Below the pieces are notes generated by a model. The model ran no database searches, was not told the origin of the DNA, and worked only from the letters and a program-made list of their open reading frames with translations. From Liolophura sinensis (Eukaryota; Mollusca; Polyplacophora; Chitonida; Chitonidae), in assembly GCF_032854445.1 (NCBI RefSeq), contig NC_088303.1:16253501-16317500 (forward strand): a stretch of 64,000 bases of DNA, written 5' to 3'. Position 1 is the first letter of the stretch. Each line of letters opens with the position of its first letter. The position numbers were made by a program, and so were the translations under genes. This document shows, in pieces, positions 13,301-24,769 of this stretch.

Positions 13301-16300
13301 GACAGATCTCTCATCAGCTCCTCTTTTCTTACTTTTCCAGGCAGATCTCTCATCAGTTCTTGTTTTCTTACTTTTCCAGACAGACCTCTCGTCAGTTCTT
13401 GTTTTCTTACTTTTCCAGACAGACCTCTCGTCAGTTCTACTTTTCTTACTCTTCCAGACAGACCTCTCATCAGTTCTACTTTTCTTACTTTTCCAGACAG
13501 ACCTCTCGTCAGTTCTTGTTTTCTTACTTTTCCAGACAGACCTCTCATCAATTCTTGTTTTCTTACTTTTCCAGACAGACCTCTCATCAGTTCTACTTTT
13601 CTTACTTTTCCAGACAGACCTCTCATCAGTTCTACTTTCCTTACTTTTTCAGACAGGGGTGGCCTTCTTTTCCTATTTTTCCTCGACAGGCCTCCTGTCT
13701 GTTCTATTTTTTCAGACAGGCCTCCTATCTGTCCTATTTTTTCAGACAGGCCTCTTATCTGTCTTACTTTTCCTACTCTTTTTGAGGGTTGTCCTACCTT
13801 TTTTGCAAAACCATGGTGGGGAGACGCGAAAGTGAAGTGATAATAAATCACAAGGTTTGCTAGATTGCCTTCTTGCTAACAGAGATGTATTTTTGTTTAT
13901 CATGCATTCATTACATTGCCCGCAGGATTTGGTCCATAGGATGTTTCGCAACATATCTCGGGGGAAATGGAGGATATTGCATAGTGAGGTGAAAAAATGA
14001 TAACCGGTGAGATGCGAGGCGTCGAGTAGGTTATCATTTCCACCTTACACGAGAAAAATATTTATGATATTCAACCTTCACCGTGCAATATTCTATTTAT
14101 TATTCATAATTAGATAGTATCATGATTTTGTGTATATGAACAAATTTAAGCAATGTTTACAGCTGTAGGCCTTCACAGACTTGTGTATACAGCATGACCT
14201 CACACATGACATCTTGTATGACGTCATGCCTTGTTGTTAAAGTTGACTAAACTTGTATTATGACCTCATTTTTCTAAGCTAGGATTGGAACATCGTAAAC
14301 AGAATGTTTCTTTGTAACGTCATGACGTTGGGGTGTGCAGTAATAAAAATGATCTTTAACTCTAGCCGGTGAGATATCACTTTTATCGGTGAAGGAAATC
14401 CTGACATTTCACCTTTATATGAATAATAAAGTTAATTATTTAACTTCATTTGAGAAATGTCTGTGCATCACGTGTAAATGTACTGCATATGTGTATGCAC
14501 AAATGAACCTTCAAAAATAAATCTGAGAATACTGGTCACAGCACAATCTTAAAACATATTCCACCAGCTTTAATCAAACTTCATACATGTAAAATGTGTT
14601 TTTCCTTCTTTGATAGTGGTGTATGTGAAATGTTTATTCTGGCTTTCTAATGGTTTTTGATTGAAAGCTTAATCCGAGTGGATAAGCTTGTTTATTTGAT
14701 CATATTAATCTCCACTCCTGTGTATATTGGTTCTCTGTCATCTTGGTACAGAAGTGGATGAGTTAACAGAGAAATGTGAGTACCTTTCTAACAAAGACTC
14801 CAGCAATGACCACCAGATGAAAGAAATGTCTCGCAGTGGAACAAAACTGGAAAGTGAGAAAGATGCGTATGCCAAGGAAGTAACAAAAATGGAGTCTGTG
14901 ATTCAGGAGCTGCGTATTGACAAGGATGAATTGGTTCTGGCCATTTCTGAGAAGTCAGATGAAATAAAGGACTTGCAGAAGTCCTTGTCGGGTGAGTATC
15001 ACTACATTCATCAGATCTGGTCATTGAAATATTCTAGAGTACAACGTAACACGGCAATAAATGAATAAGTTAATAAATAGTAAACCCCTGAAAGTAAAAT
15101 ACCAGATCAGAAGGGTTGTGATTGAAATGCCAGCTGATGTTTGATTCAGACGCACAGAATGAAGTGAAATGTTTGGGGGCTCAGCTGGCACAAGTTACAA
15201 AGCTTCAGGGCTCAACTCAGAGTCGGCCAGACGACCAGAGGACTTTGTTGGATCTCAGGAAAAAGATAAAGGTACCATCACTATCTTCTGTAAAATGTGA
15301 TAAATTAATGTGCTTGGTCGATATAATCTTATTACCATACTTCCTCAAAAGTTAGCCATTGAGAAACAACATACTGTGACTGCCTTGTTGAATACGTTAC
15401 TTACAGTCATCATATCTTGAATCGGTACATTTTATTAACATTATGGCAAAACATTTTATCATTATTGACTATCAGTGATGAAAACAAACAGGTCAAGATG
15501 CGTAAAGAGGAGATTTAAAGTTCTTTATTTATTTATTTGGTTGGTATTTTGACTGTGTGACACTGTGGTGGATATTCTGTCTTAAGAGCTCTGTACAAAT
15601 TCAGACTTGATAGTATACAGTTACATAAAAGTCCCCTATAAATCCATGTATAATTGCCATGTATCTGTATGACATATGCTTACACAGTAGTTACACTGAG
15701 CAATGATCTTTAGAGTAAATACAGGGGCTAATATCCATGCATGTGTTTAGCCTAGGCATCATGTTTCATGATATCGGCCAGTAAAAGCTTTCATTTACTG
15801 TAAGTGTCATTTTAGGTATGGCGACATTGGGACTTCAGATCAATTCTGTACCTCTGGCATCTTCATGCATCACATTTTCTAGATCAACACAAGACAGCTG
15901 CATCTTATTATGTGGAGAATTCATATTTTTAAATAAATTGACTTATAATTTGCATGAAAATTATAAGTACATCTATTTTTTTTCATTTTATTTTTCAGGA
16001 GAAAGATTTTGCGATTAAAAATTTAGAGAAGGAAGTATCAAAATTACAAACTGAGGTGGCTAATATCGGTGGAAAAAAAGATGAAGAACTTCAGGTGACT
16101 TTGTATTCTAGAATAAAAATCACAATGCTGCATAAAGCCTAATAGTTTGGGGAGATCTTGAATTTGTATACATTCTTCCTCTAGTCTTGTCCCATTGACT
16201 CCTAAGACTTGACTGTGCATTTCCCTGCTCTACAGTTTGTCTTTTACTGGGAAATTGCATAGTAAATGGCAGGGCTGTTATATTTTCCTAATTCTCTGTC

Positions 16301-19300
16301 ATTTTATTCTTGCAGTAGATCTAACTCCTAATGTATTGTGAAAACACCTTACACAGGGTATAATTTATTTTTTTATTTGATTGTTGATTTATCACCGTAA
16401 CAGAGAAATTTTCACTTACAATGGTGGCCATTTTTGTGGATGGAGTGACTGACTTTAATGCGAAACTTCCCGGGCTATGCATGACATATTGCTGAAAGGC
16501 AAGTGGTCTTCAGCGAATTTCAGACACTGCAAACTACCACATTAGTGCTGTTGACAGCTTAGTTTCAACAAGTCCTGACGAACAGTGTGATCATTGAGGC
16601 ATCAAATAAGAAAATAATTGAACAGTTTGCAGTTTAAGCCTTTGCCTTATTGAATTTATCTTTCTGGTAACTGAAATTGTGCAATCTAAGGTTTGGCGAG
16701 CTCAGCGTGATCAACTTGTGGGAAGTCTGGAAGCCCTGATGAAGAAACAAGCCAAAGAAATTAAAGAGCTCCGAGAAGAAAAGGGAGCCAACTCTGGAAA
16801 GGACAACAACAAGGTTTGTGAGGGCTTCCAAAATATGATTTTATCCTGTTTCTAGCATGATGCCCCAAATACTGACCAGAAATACCCCTGATTCCAGTTA
16901 ACTGCATGGCATGAGGGTCATAGTTATTCTAATGGAGAGGGATAACCTAACAATATTGTTCGTTCTTATAACAGTGATTTGTCTGGTTACTTGTGTCCAC
17001 CTGCTTTGTGAGGATAAAATGATCTTCTGTACCATCAGACGAACATATACTTTGTGTACAGAGCATAGGTTTAAGCAAGGGGGGTGTCTCAGTGTCTTTG
17101 AGACGCCATATTCTGACAAAATTAACTTAGGAGAGACGGAAATAGGTGAAGACTAGAAATCAGATGGCGTGATGTCAAATTCTAGCTAAGCCAACGGTAC
17201 AACATCAACATGAGTCTTACAGAACCAACAGTTGCAAGCTTACAGATGATTTTAGTATTATGTTACATATACTTTGCAGACCCTCTCAATAATGTGTGCT
17301 GATAGAACGTGGCTTGTCATGTTTTTAGGACCCAGAAGTGTTATTTCATTTCCCTAAGGAGAAAAAAATGACCTTAAATTTCATTTTTTTTAATGACAGA
17401 TCTGTGTCATGAAATATTACTTTACTGCTAAACTTACATTCTTCCTATGAAAAATCTTACACTGACCCAGAGGCGTAACTGTAGTTCCTATTTGTAATGA
17501 GAAAAAAACTTGTGCTGTGAATGACCTAAAATTTAACATGCAAAACTTCATCTTTAGACACAAATAAATGTCAGGAAATATTACTTTTGGCCCTGAAACT
17601 TACATGTTTCCAGAGGAAAATCGTCTTACCTTGTGAGCAAACCCTCAAACTCCTTTGTAAGATCAATAGAACTCTCAGAATTTGGAGAAATGAGCAGCTT
17701 AGTATGGTTGAAATTTTATTTCAATTACAGTAAATGTCTGTTGATTTCCCTTGTGTAAAGATAGCCACTGAAGTGGGCTCTTCCTTCTGTTAATTGTAGG
17801 ACTTAGTGAAAAAGCTTCTAGAAAGAGACGAGAAAATTGTCTGTCTAGAAGAACACATAGAGCGACTAGAACAGGCGCACAAAGTTGTCGCTGCGGCCAG
17901 TTCGCGCGGGCGCCGAAAGTTTTCCCAGCTTGCGCCTGATGAACAGCAGGAATTAGATGTCCTCAGAAAACAGGTTAAACTTTTGTTTCTGTTTAATACT
18001 TTTCTAACAATGAATTCAATTGTACTTTCACTCTGACTACCCTCTGACTGCTAAGCCATCCACTAATCTTTGTTCAGTTATCTATGTACAAGGTCATCTT
18101 TTGATCTTTAACTTTTGTTTACTCTGTTTCTACACTCGTCATGAAAATGCAGATTTCTGTAAACATTTGCAAAGGCCTATGCCATTGTCAAAAATTTTGC
18201 ACGTAAATGTATCATTTCATGTCATCATTTGCAAAATTACCCCCCTTAAGGTACCGATACTTAGAAACCTGTAGATGTGATTTTGTCAGCACAAGTCCTC
18301 TGAACATACTGCAGGGATATTCATGAAATTTGTACACATCTTTGCTGTGACTTAAACGTGTGCTTTCTAAATTTTCATGATGATCAGTTCAGTGTTTATA
18401 AAGTTACCTCCTTGACACTTACCCATATACATGTAATTCAGTTATGAGTCTCTTGATTGGCCGAGTGGTTTCACTCAAATTTTACCAAAGCAGTCTGGAA
18501 AAACTGTGTGAACCTCAGTATGCACAGGAGCTTAAGACCAAGCTCACCTCACCTGACTGTTGGAGGGAGTCTTAAACACTGATGCGACTCTACTGGAGTT
18601 ATATTCCAACCATTACATCTATGTCGTTCAATAGGCTATGAGCGCAATTCTGTGCAAAACTTACACCTCTTCACAAAGCACTAAATGTTCTAGTGCTGGT
18701 TTCATGGAATAGGTCTGATGGTGAAGACAACTGAAATAACATTTTATATTATTACTACTTCAATGTTAATTATGTCTGACCTGTTTTGACGTGTCATGCA
18801 ATGTTTCATGCAATGTTTCATGCAATGTTTCAGTATGAATACGAAAGAGGACAGAAGATCTTGGTGCAAAAACAACTCAGCACTGTGCAGAAGGCTAAAG
18901 ATCAGATCATCACTGATTTGAAAGAGTCAAACTGCGAACTGCAAGGCCAGATAGCTACATTACAGGTACTTTTATACATGTAGCAAGTTACATAGACTTA
19001 CATTGCTTACGTGGACCTCTGGCTAACAGCTGCTTCTGTAGTTACATGGACTTGTATGGTTAGCATGGAAATGCACAGACTTCTATTACAAGCGTGAACT
19101 TCTTTAGCCCGTTTGGACTTCTATTCTTGTAGCTTACATGGAAGTCTATGGCTTATATGGACTTCTATCACCTGCATGTCCTTCCATGGATTTCTATTGC
19201 TTAAATGGACTTGTATAGACTCTTAGGGCCTGCATGAACTTCTGTGAACATTGAAATCTGACAGATCACTATCTTTGTCTCTTGTACAGAGAATCACACT

Positions 19301-22300
19301 CTGGGTGGATTAGGTACTGTGTCTGTCAGTATGTATGTACATCTATCAATGATAATAGATATAAAGGGCAGGTGCATTCGCATGTTAACTCTTGCTCTCG
19401 TGGGCATTTTTCGTCTGCTAGATGCAATTTAGAGTTGTGTCTTTAAATTTTTATTTTAGGCATAGACATACAGTTTTGATGTTCACCACAGATACTAGAT
19501 GTGAATACTGAGGTGTGATGTGTCAAGAATTTACTTGTCCAGTTGCTAGCTGTGTTGACTCACCTGTATCTACTGTTTTGGTGTATAGGGTGGGAGGGTC
19601 AGGAACCCTCGTTCATCCAGCCACAGTTCCGTCACAGACTGTGACAACAGTACCAGGGGACACAGTGAGATAGATGTCACACCCAGTGAAGCCAAGCCCA
19701 AGAAAAGGGGAAGGAAGAGACGCAGCGATGAAAATGTCCCTGTGACAACAGAGCGTGAGGTTAGTTTATATAGGCTTACATGATCACAACAGACGTCCTT
19801 CAGCTCCTGTGTAGCCTTGTGTGTGTATGTGTGTGTATGTGTGTGTGTGCCTGTCTGTCTGTCTGTAGGTTCACAGCAAATCTTCCTCAGCTCTTCTATC
19901 TGTCCGTTCGTCGGTCCACTTGATTCCCTGTGAAGTCTAAGTTTTTCTAATCTAGGTGTCAAAAAAGGTATTCATGTCCCAGCCCTCAACCAAAATGGAT
20001 GTTTTGGGTTAATAATAATTCATTGCAAGACTAATTTCCAGAACAATGTTCAGCATAAACAAACAAATAACTAAGAAAGTGTCTAATGTATAAAATGAGG
20101 AACGATTCTTTCAAAGAGAAGCAGGGAGCAGTTCATAATGATGACAGAAAAAAACAAAGAATGTTCTAGTCACATGAATTAAACCAGGATTCAGACACCT
20201 CTAAGTATGGTGTAAATATTTGCCATCAAATTTAAAAGTGATTCACACTTGTCAAAGAGGTATTTCAGCTGTACCAGTTAAGATTTTTTTTGTTGTTTTT
20301 TTTCTGTTCAGGAGAGTACAACAAAACTGAAGAAGGGGAGAGCGAAATCTTCCAAGTCCTCTGTATCTGCTGAAGATGATATTTCTCAGTCCTCTATCAT
20401 GGTGAGCTTTTGTAGTAATTAAATAAGAAACGGTGTTGGATGAAAAATAAAGATTTAAAAAAAAAAAAGAAAGGAAAATAGAATAGTGGTGTACAAAATA
20501 TTATACAACAAATGTACAATAAAATGTTGTACGTGGCTTTGTGAATGCTTAGTTAATCTTTAATCTGCAGGATGATGAAGATTCTGTAACCAATCGGCCG
20601 TCTCGATCGAGCAAACGAAAGGCCATGAGTCGTCTGGGAGAGATGATGACCAACCTGCAGAATTCCCCCAAAACAGGTGAGTTAATGAGTATATGTGTAT
20701 GGGATGGCCAGGTGGGGGATGTCAACAGGTAGTACATAATCATATCATATATTGCTATTGTGAACATTATGTTCCAATGGCAGTGTTGAAAACACATCAA
20801 CTTTTTGGCCAGTATTATTCTTTCTACTCTTTTTTTGTCTCTACCACTGCTTACTTCATGCATGTTTATACCAGTATGTATAATTTCTGGTGAAGTGGAT
20901 AATTTTGCTGAAAGCATACATAGGCATCCAAGGGCCATAACTGCCATGGAAACCAGCACTGTAGGCATTGCATGGCCAGGGCAGTTGTGTGATTGTAACG
21001 ATTAATTGTGTTCATGAACCTGGCCTTAGAATCCAGGAGTTGATTCCACAAAGTCATTTCTGACTTCAGTCAAAATTTGAAATAAGATCTCAAAGCTTAT
21101 GTTTGGGTTTTAGAAATTAAAATTCTGTGCGCCTCATCAGTGTTATCTTAAGACAAATGTATCCAGATTGCAACTTCTTGTACCAAAAAGTAAGCATTGT
21201 ACAGATTTTTTAAGTTTTGGCTTATGTCAGAAAGGGATTTGTGGAATCAGCTTTTGGAAGTTAAATTATATTGTATTGTGTATTATGTATGTATATTAAA
21301 GTAGTGACTAATTTGTTATGTACATTCAAATGACATGAATATTTTATGACAGCTTGCTTATCTGTCTCAGGGCCATATCTAGAAAAACAGTAAAGGCTCT
21401 GATCCCAAACTTTAATGGTGACATTGTGACTGCGTAAAGAAATTTAAAAAATGCTTCTCTGAATGCTGCTCTATGAGAGCTTTTGAATCTGTGAATGAAA
21501 GAAATTTTTGTGAAAACTTTTTATTTATAAACCATCACATTTTTGTTTAATTTACTTGTTAGTTTTATGACCGCTCGTTTGGATTGGGCTGCCAATAGTG
21601 TGGGATCCCAAATGTTTTCCAGAACTAAAGTGACCCTAGATATGGTCCTGTGTCTCTTTGTCTCAACATCTCGTATCTGCAATACATGGTTCTGTTTGAT
21701 GCTTTCACACCATGAAAACCCAAATCATAGAAGATGGTAATTTTTGTTTTATATAATTTAGGCATAAAAAGAAACTATTGAGACAAACATGACATTTATG
21801 GGTGGTGAAGACATAATAGGGACAGAGTAGTCTCCTGTAGATTTTTGACTGATAAACATGTTTCATGTCCAATGGTTCATTGTTAGTTATGCATTTTCAA
21901 AGTGTTCCAGTATATAAACAGTGTGTAGAAATTATGTTTTTTTGTTTTATTATAGGCTGCGTACACTGTTTACTGCAAAAATAAATTTCAGATGCGTTTT
22001 ACTGGATTGTTGCGAAATGTGTCAGAAATGGCAGAAGTAGATTTACTATTTTGTTGCAGCTTTACGTGGTACACAAAAATATTTCACTTACGTAACATAG
22101 TGCATGGTTAAGAGTTGGAGACAATATAGCTGGATGGCATAGGTCCTGTTGAAGGACCAAGCACAGGTGCATGTAGTAATCATACCACATAGAGACAGAT
22201 CTATGCATCCTGTGGAATTCTTCTCACCCTACCAGGTACATGGAATCACCGGTCACATGTGCCGGACTGAGGGTTGTAACCAAACCACAAATAGATAGAC

Positions 22301-24769
22301 TTGCAAACTCATCTGAGCTAAGAGCCAGTTGGATGGGTCAAGCAGTTTAATTTTTATTTGATTGACATTAAGTGCCACACTGAAGAATTTTTCATTCATA
22401 TAATGGTGGTCGCTTTAATGTGGGCAGGAACCAGTAGCCCCTGGGGTGATATTTGAGGGATGTTAGATTATGCTATCGACAATAGCTCGGAGAGGGATGT
22501 TAGAACTGTCTGTTGTCCAGTGTTGTCTGAATGGTAACATGTTTTTTTTTGTGGTGTTGGGACTGTCACAATGAGTGGGTCATCTTCAATTTACAAATGG
22601 ATTATTGTCAGCAACTTTTAATATCAGATCAGGATCTGAAAGAGCCTGCAATGGCTTTGCATTTTTGCATCTGGAAATTTTTGGAGCCTTCATCCATCTA
22701 GCATATAAGAATCTTTTCTTGGGCCAATCAGAAAATTTAGGGTGGATTTTTAAAAAAATTTTTAATATATTCTGGCTAATGAAAAAGATAACGATTTTGA
22801 AGAAATCTACATGACTTTTATTGTAGGGTTGATCTGGTCATAATGATGGCCTGACAGGGGTAATTGGCCCATGGCTTGTAATCCCTTTTCAGTTTATCCT
22901 GACGGCATTTGTAAATTGTGACCACATGAACCACATTCTCCTGTGACATCTGTTCTTCAATACAAACCTCACATTCCTGCTCTCATGTTTCCACAAATTC
23001 TGTCGCAAATATTTGCCGTTTGACTTTATAAAAGAATGGAAAGGTTTTAGTATTGGAAACTCCAGGACATAGGTGACGTTTGTACTAAAGATGAAATAAT
23101 AACCTGACTAGAATAATCTACATTGTGTGGGAGGTGTCGCCTTACCGGAAAAGAGGTAGAAAGTACTGTTTTGCTCAGTATACTATTGAATTGAATTGAA
23201 ACCTTTGTTTAAATAGGGCAGCTGTCAAATTGAACAAGGGGAAAATTGCTCTTCCTTTCTGTAATAACTCGGGAATAAGCCTTAACAGCATAAAAAAAAA
23301 TTGGAAATAAATTGGATGTTTTTGTTTTTTTTGTGTCTTAAAGTGACATAAAGACAAGGCAGGTCATTTGTATGCTATATGTACCCATGTAGCTATGTTC
23401 ATATACATACATATCATAGACGCATCGTAATACTAGTGACGTGTAGTATTCTCCTTTTTAAACTAAATCATTTCCGAAGAGGCGCACATCCTAACTTGTT
23501 CACTGTTGTCTCATTGCACAGCTTTGAATTTAAAGGGATCTATTCCATGCATTAACATGGATCCTTTCCCCTTAAGTTTCAAGGCTCAAACCTCATCTCT
23601 ACTAACACATCCCTTTTCTTTCTCCTTGGTGTCGGAACTTTCATCTCTTCTGCTCTGTGTCTCTGCTTCCTGTGCCATATCTACCTCAAAAAGTAGTTTG
23701 TCGTAGCGCTCCCAAGAGGAAATGTCGATTTACCACCTTAACCCGATTTCCTGCCACCATTTACCAATCTCCAGAAGTAAAAAAACGAGAATTGAGGTCA
23801 CCGGATGTCAAAAGTGTGAAAGAAGAGGGCAAGGATTCGAGGAGGAAACGACGTTTGTACAAGACGGATATATTACAACCTTTTGACACTGCCCCTTTTA
23901 TGGTAGGACGATATACAAATGTTCTTCTTCCTCCTGTCAAGTCGAATCTTATCCTGGCATTTGTAGAACATTTTACCAGTAGCACTATTGTGTTTTTTGG
24001 TAGAGCTTACGACCGAGGGAATATTTTTTTGTTCTAATGTATCTTTTTGTTGCACATTACCTCGTCAAATGCACACTTTACTCATTGTAATTGAACACTG
24101 TTTACTTTGAACACCTTTTCACGTAACTCTTCTCTGTGTGACAGTATGTGAGGGATAGGGGTGGGTGAAGTGGAGGCATTCTTGTCATATGGGTTAACAG
24201 ATTTATAAACAGGTCGGTAAACTTGGCCAAAAATGAGGCTTTATGTTTTTGAGATTTCACAAAAAAGTAGATCCCAAATCGTTGAATTTTCACCGTTGTT
24301 GGAATTTGGTTAAAATCAAATATAATAACTTGCTTGAATTAAGGGAATATAGTGCTCTTTTGCTGTCATCACTGTAACTTAAGAATAAACATACCAACAA
24401 GCAAAATAGAAGTGAATTTTTCCCACATATAGTTGGCAGCGGAGCTGTCTGGTAGATTGGGATGTGATCGGGAAAACGTCTGCTTTGTCCAGTAGGAAAG
24501 GGATTTAACCCTTCTCCAGAGCTTCACAAAAAGTTCGGCTGAAGAACTACAGCGAGCTTGTGCTCCTTTCCATCAGTATACGTGATAATGATCGTAGAAA
24601 ATAATTTATGCGCGAAAAGAAGTCAGTGAAGAGGGTACAATAAGTCAGTGAAACCTGTGCTCATTGGTTTTATTGTCTTTCCCGTGTTTTCCAGATGCCT
24701 TCTGACCCCAGCCCGGCACGAGTTGACGTTCATGAAATTGTTCATCGGCGGTTGCGAGAGAGGCGATAA
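3355..24769 (+). CDS. KIF20B: Kinesin-6 family protein KIF20B (MPHOSPH1-like), stalk and tail; 5' part outside window
   Basis: Coding exons read by splice sites and phase: 3355-10379, 10842-11013, 11366-11491, 14752-14991, 15150-15271, 15999-16094, 16691-16813, 17800-17973, 18834-18965, 19589-19759, 20312-20401, 20571-20676, 23694-23902, 24695-24769 (TAA). All phases join, giving 2,952 residues plus stop. The first 2,341 residues are almost pure coiled coil. The tail identifies the gene: WRAQRDQLVGSLE (exon at 16691), RLGEMMTNLQNSP (20571), RKRRLYKTDI (23694) and HEIVHRRLRERR at the C-terminus each have counterparts, in the same order, in my recollection of the vertebrate KIF20B tail. Known family role: plus-end-directed kinesin-6, an M-phase phosphoprotein acting in late cytokinesis and at the midbody. 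No motor domain (P-loop, switch motifs) is present, so it must lie upstream. The 16691 and 23694 acceptors are the weakest splice calls. A CENP-E-like kinesin is the main alternative; the tail argues against it. Confidence 0.85.
7090..8324 (+). repeat. Intragenic tandem duplication within the KIF20B stalk
   Basis: Two adjacent blocks, starting about 558 bases (186 codons) apart, share the order VLREEILE / GGKVAELTES / SKDIEKLE / EKLEET / LKDDIEVK / LDANLKKV / LEKELSEL / INLEKK / QENL / AEKDVELS. Conserved markers sit near 7164 and 7726 (GGKVAELTES), and at 7622 and 8301 (AEKDVELS). Bases match as well as residues (for instance around 7130-7215 against 7690-7775), so the duplication looks fairly recent. 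A weaker third copy begins near 8690 (GGEVARLTEE at about 8761). The period is close to a whole number of heptads, so the coiled coil is extended rather than broken. Confidence 0.8.
11910..13785. repeat. 39-bp minisatellite, roughly 40 or more copies
   Basis: The unit is 39 bp, for example 12169-12207, strongly pyrimidine-rich on the + strand, and contains ttacttttccag followed by acagacc. Two main variants alternate (cagttctacttttc and caattcttgttttc). Two 37-bp units lacking one ct step occur near 12103 and 12760, and the surrounding variant order repeats with an offset of about 661 bp, showing a higher-order duplication of 17 units. The edges are degenerate (11910-12000 and 13650-13785). 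Because 39 is a multiple of 3 and the unit lacks stops, long open frames run through it on both strands; I treat these as by-products. Confidence 0.95.
13960..14430. mobile_element. Possible non-autonomous element with inverted repeats
   Basis: Arms aggtg(a)aaaatgataacc at 13986-14005 and its complement at 14028-14045 form a strong hairpin. An outer pair (atattgcatagtgaggt near 13974 against caccgtgcaatatt near 14081) extends the symmetry. A second ccggtgagat occurs near 14365 with tcggtgaagg and gaataataa following. This resembles a small palindromic DNA element, but I cannot define target-site duplications. Confidence 0.4.
17385..17635. repeat. Imperfect direct repeat in a KIF20B intron
   Basis: Two stretches, around 17395-17465 and 17515-17630, share aatgac, gtca(t/g)gaaatattactttt, aaacttacat and a downstream gaaaa(t)c...tta. 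They are diverged, tandem, and lie between exons at 16691 and 17800. Confidence 0.45.
18794..18829. repeat. Three perfect 12-bp repeats abutting a splice acceptor
   Basis: tcatgcaatgtt is repeated three times and the next bases are tcag, the acceptor of the KIF20B exon at 18834. The functional AG is thus one base different from a fourth repeat copy. Confidence 0.85.
18975..19250. repeat. Degenerate tandem repeat
   Basis: Variants of (t)acatggacttctat(t)gctta recur about every 25-35 bases in the intron after the exon at 18834. The copies are too diverged to set a unit boundary. Confidence 0.5.
19589..20676 (+). CDS. KIF20B: KIF20B tail exons with basic nuclear-localisation-like stretch and conserved tail block
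   Basis: Three exons (19589-19759, 20312-20401, 20571-20676) leave the coiled coil and encode a Ser-, Lys- and Arg-rich disordered tail. KPKKRGRKRR at about 19694-19723 is a classical nuclear localisation signal in form. Proline-directed sites occur (VTPSE, QNSPK), fitting an M-phase phosphoprotein. The third exon encodes SKRKAMSRLGEMMTNLQ, which corresponds in position to the conserved block before the C-terminus in vertebrate KIF20B. Splice sites are strong: gtatag/gttagt, ttcag/gtgagc, ctgcag/gtgagt. Confidence 0.75.
19815..19867. repeat. TG-rich and TGTC microsatellite
   Basis: A run of tgtg(ta)tgtg followed by ctgtctgtctgtctg, in a KIF20B intron. Confidence 0.85.
20677..23693. other. 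3-kb KIF20B intron, no gene seen
   Basis: No additional exon with coding character was found between the phase-1 donor at 20676 and the acceptor before 23694. A SINE-family fragment (atttgattgacattaagtgccac...cattcatataatggtgg) lies near 22355-22430. Open frames here are short and without coding bias. Confidence 0.55.
23694..24769 (+). CDS. KIF20B: Last two KIF20B coding exons (C-terminal tail and stop)
   Basis: Exon 23694-23902 encodes KRKCRFTTLTRF, YQSPEVKK, LRSPDVKSV and then RKRRLYKTDILQPFDTAPFM; exon 24695-24769 encodes 24 residues ending HEIVHRRLRERR and TAA. Both junctions keep frame: the preceding exon ends in phase 1 and this one supplies two bases, while ATG|gtaggac joins ccag|ATG in phase 0. 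The acceptor before 23694 is preceded by a purine run (aaaaag) after a pyrimidine-rich tract, so a neighbouring acceptor or a missed micro-exon is possible. The final ATG codon at 24695 is internal, not a start. Confidence 0.78.

Larger units (their letters stand above)
11492..14751. other. 3.3-kb KIF20B intron carrying the minisatellite
   Basis: Bounded by donor gtcagtt after 11491 and acceptor cttggtacag before 14752, both phase 1. It contains a SINE-like fragment on the - strand near 11527-11610, the 39-bp array, and an inverted-repeat element around 13960-14430. No coding exon is supported inside it. Confidence 0.75.

Noticed and set aside
11833-13785. Long + strand open frames (650 and 573 codons) across the minisatellite
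   Set aside because: They are open only because a stop-free 39-bp unit repeats; the same region is open on both strands and several frames, and it has no codon bias or domain.
11853-13851. Long - strand open frames rich in SGKVRKVEL-type repeats
   Set aside because: Same minisatellite read backwards; no splice or promoter context.
14219-14226. TGACGTCA (CRE-like palindrome)
   Set aside because: An 8-base motif in an intron can occur by chance and has no supporting context.
23506-23693. Coding sequence upstream of the exon at 23694
   Set aside because: Open frame continues left but is pyrimidine-rich, consistent with an intron end, and phase requires the exon to begin with two bases at 23694.
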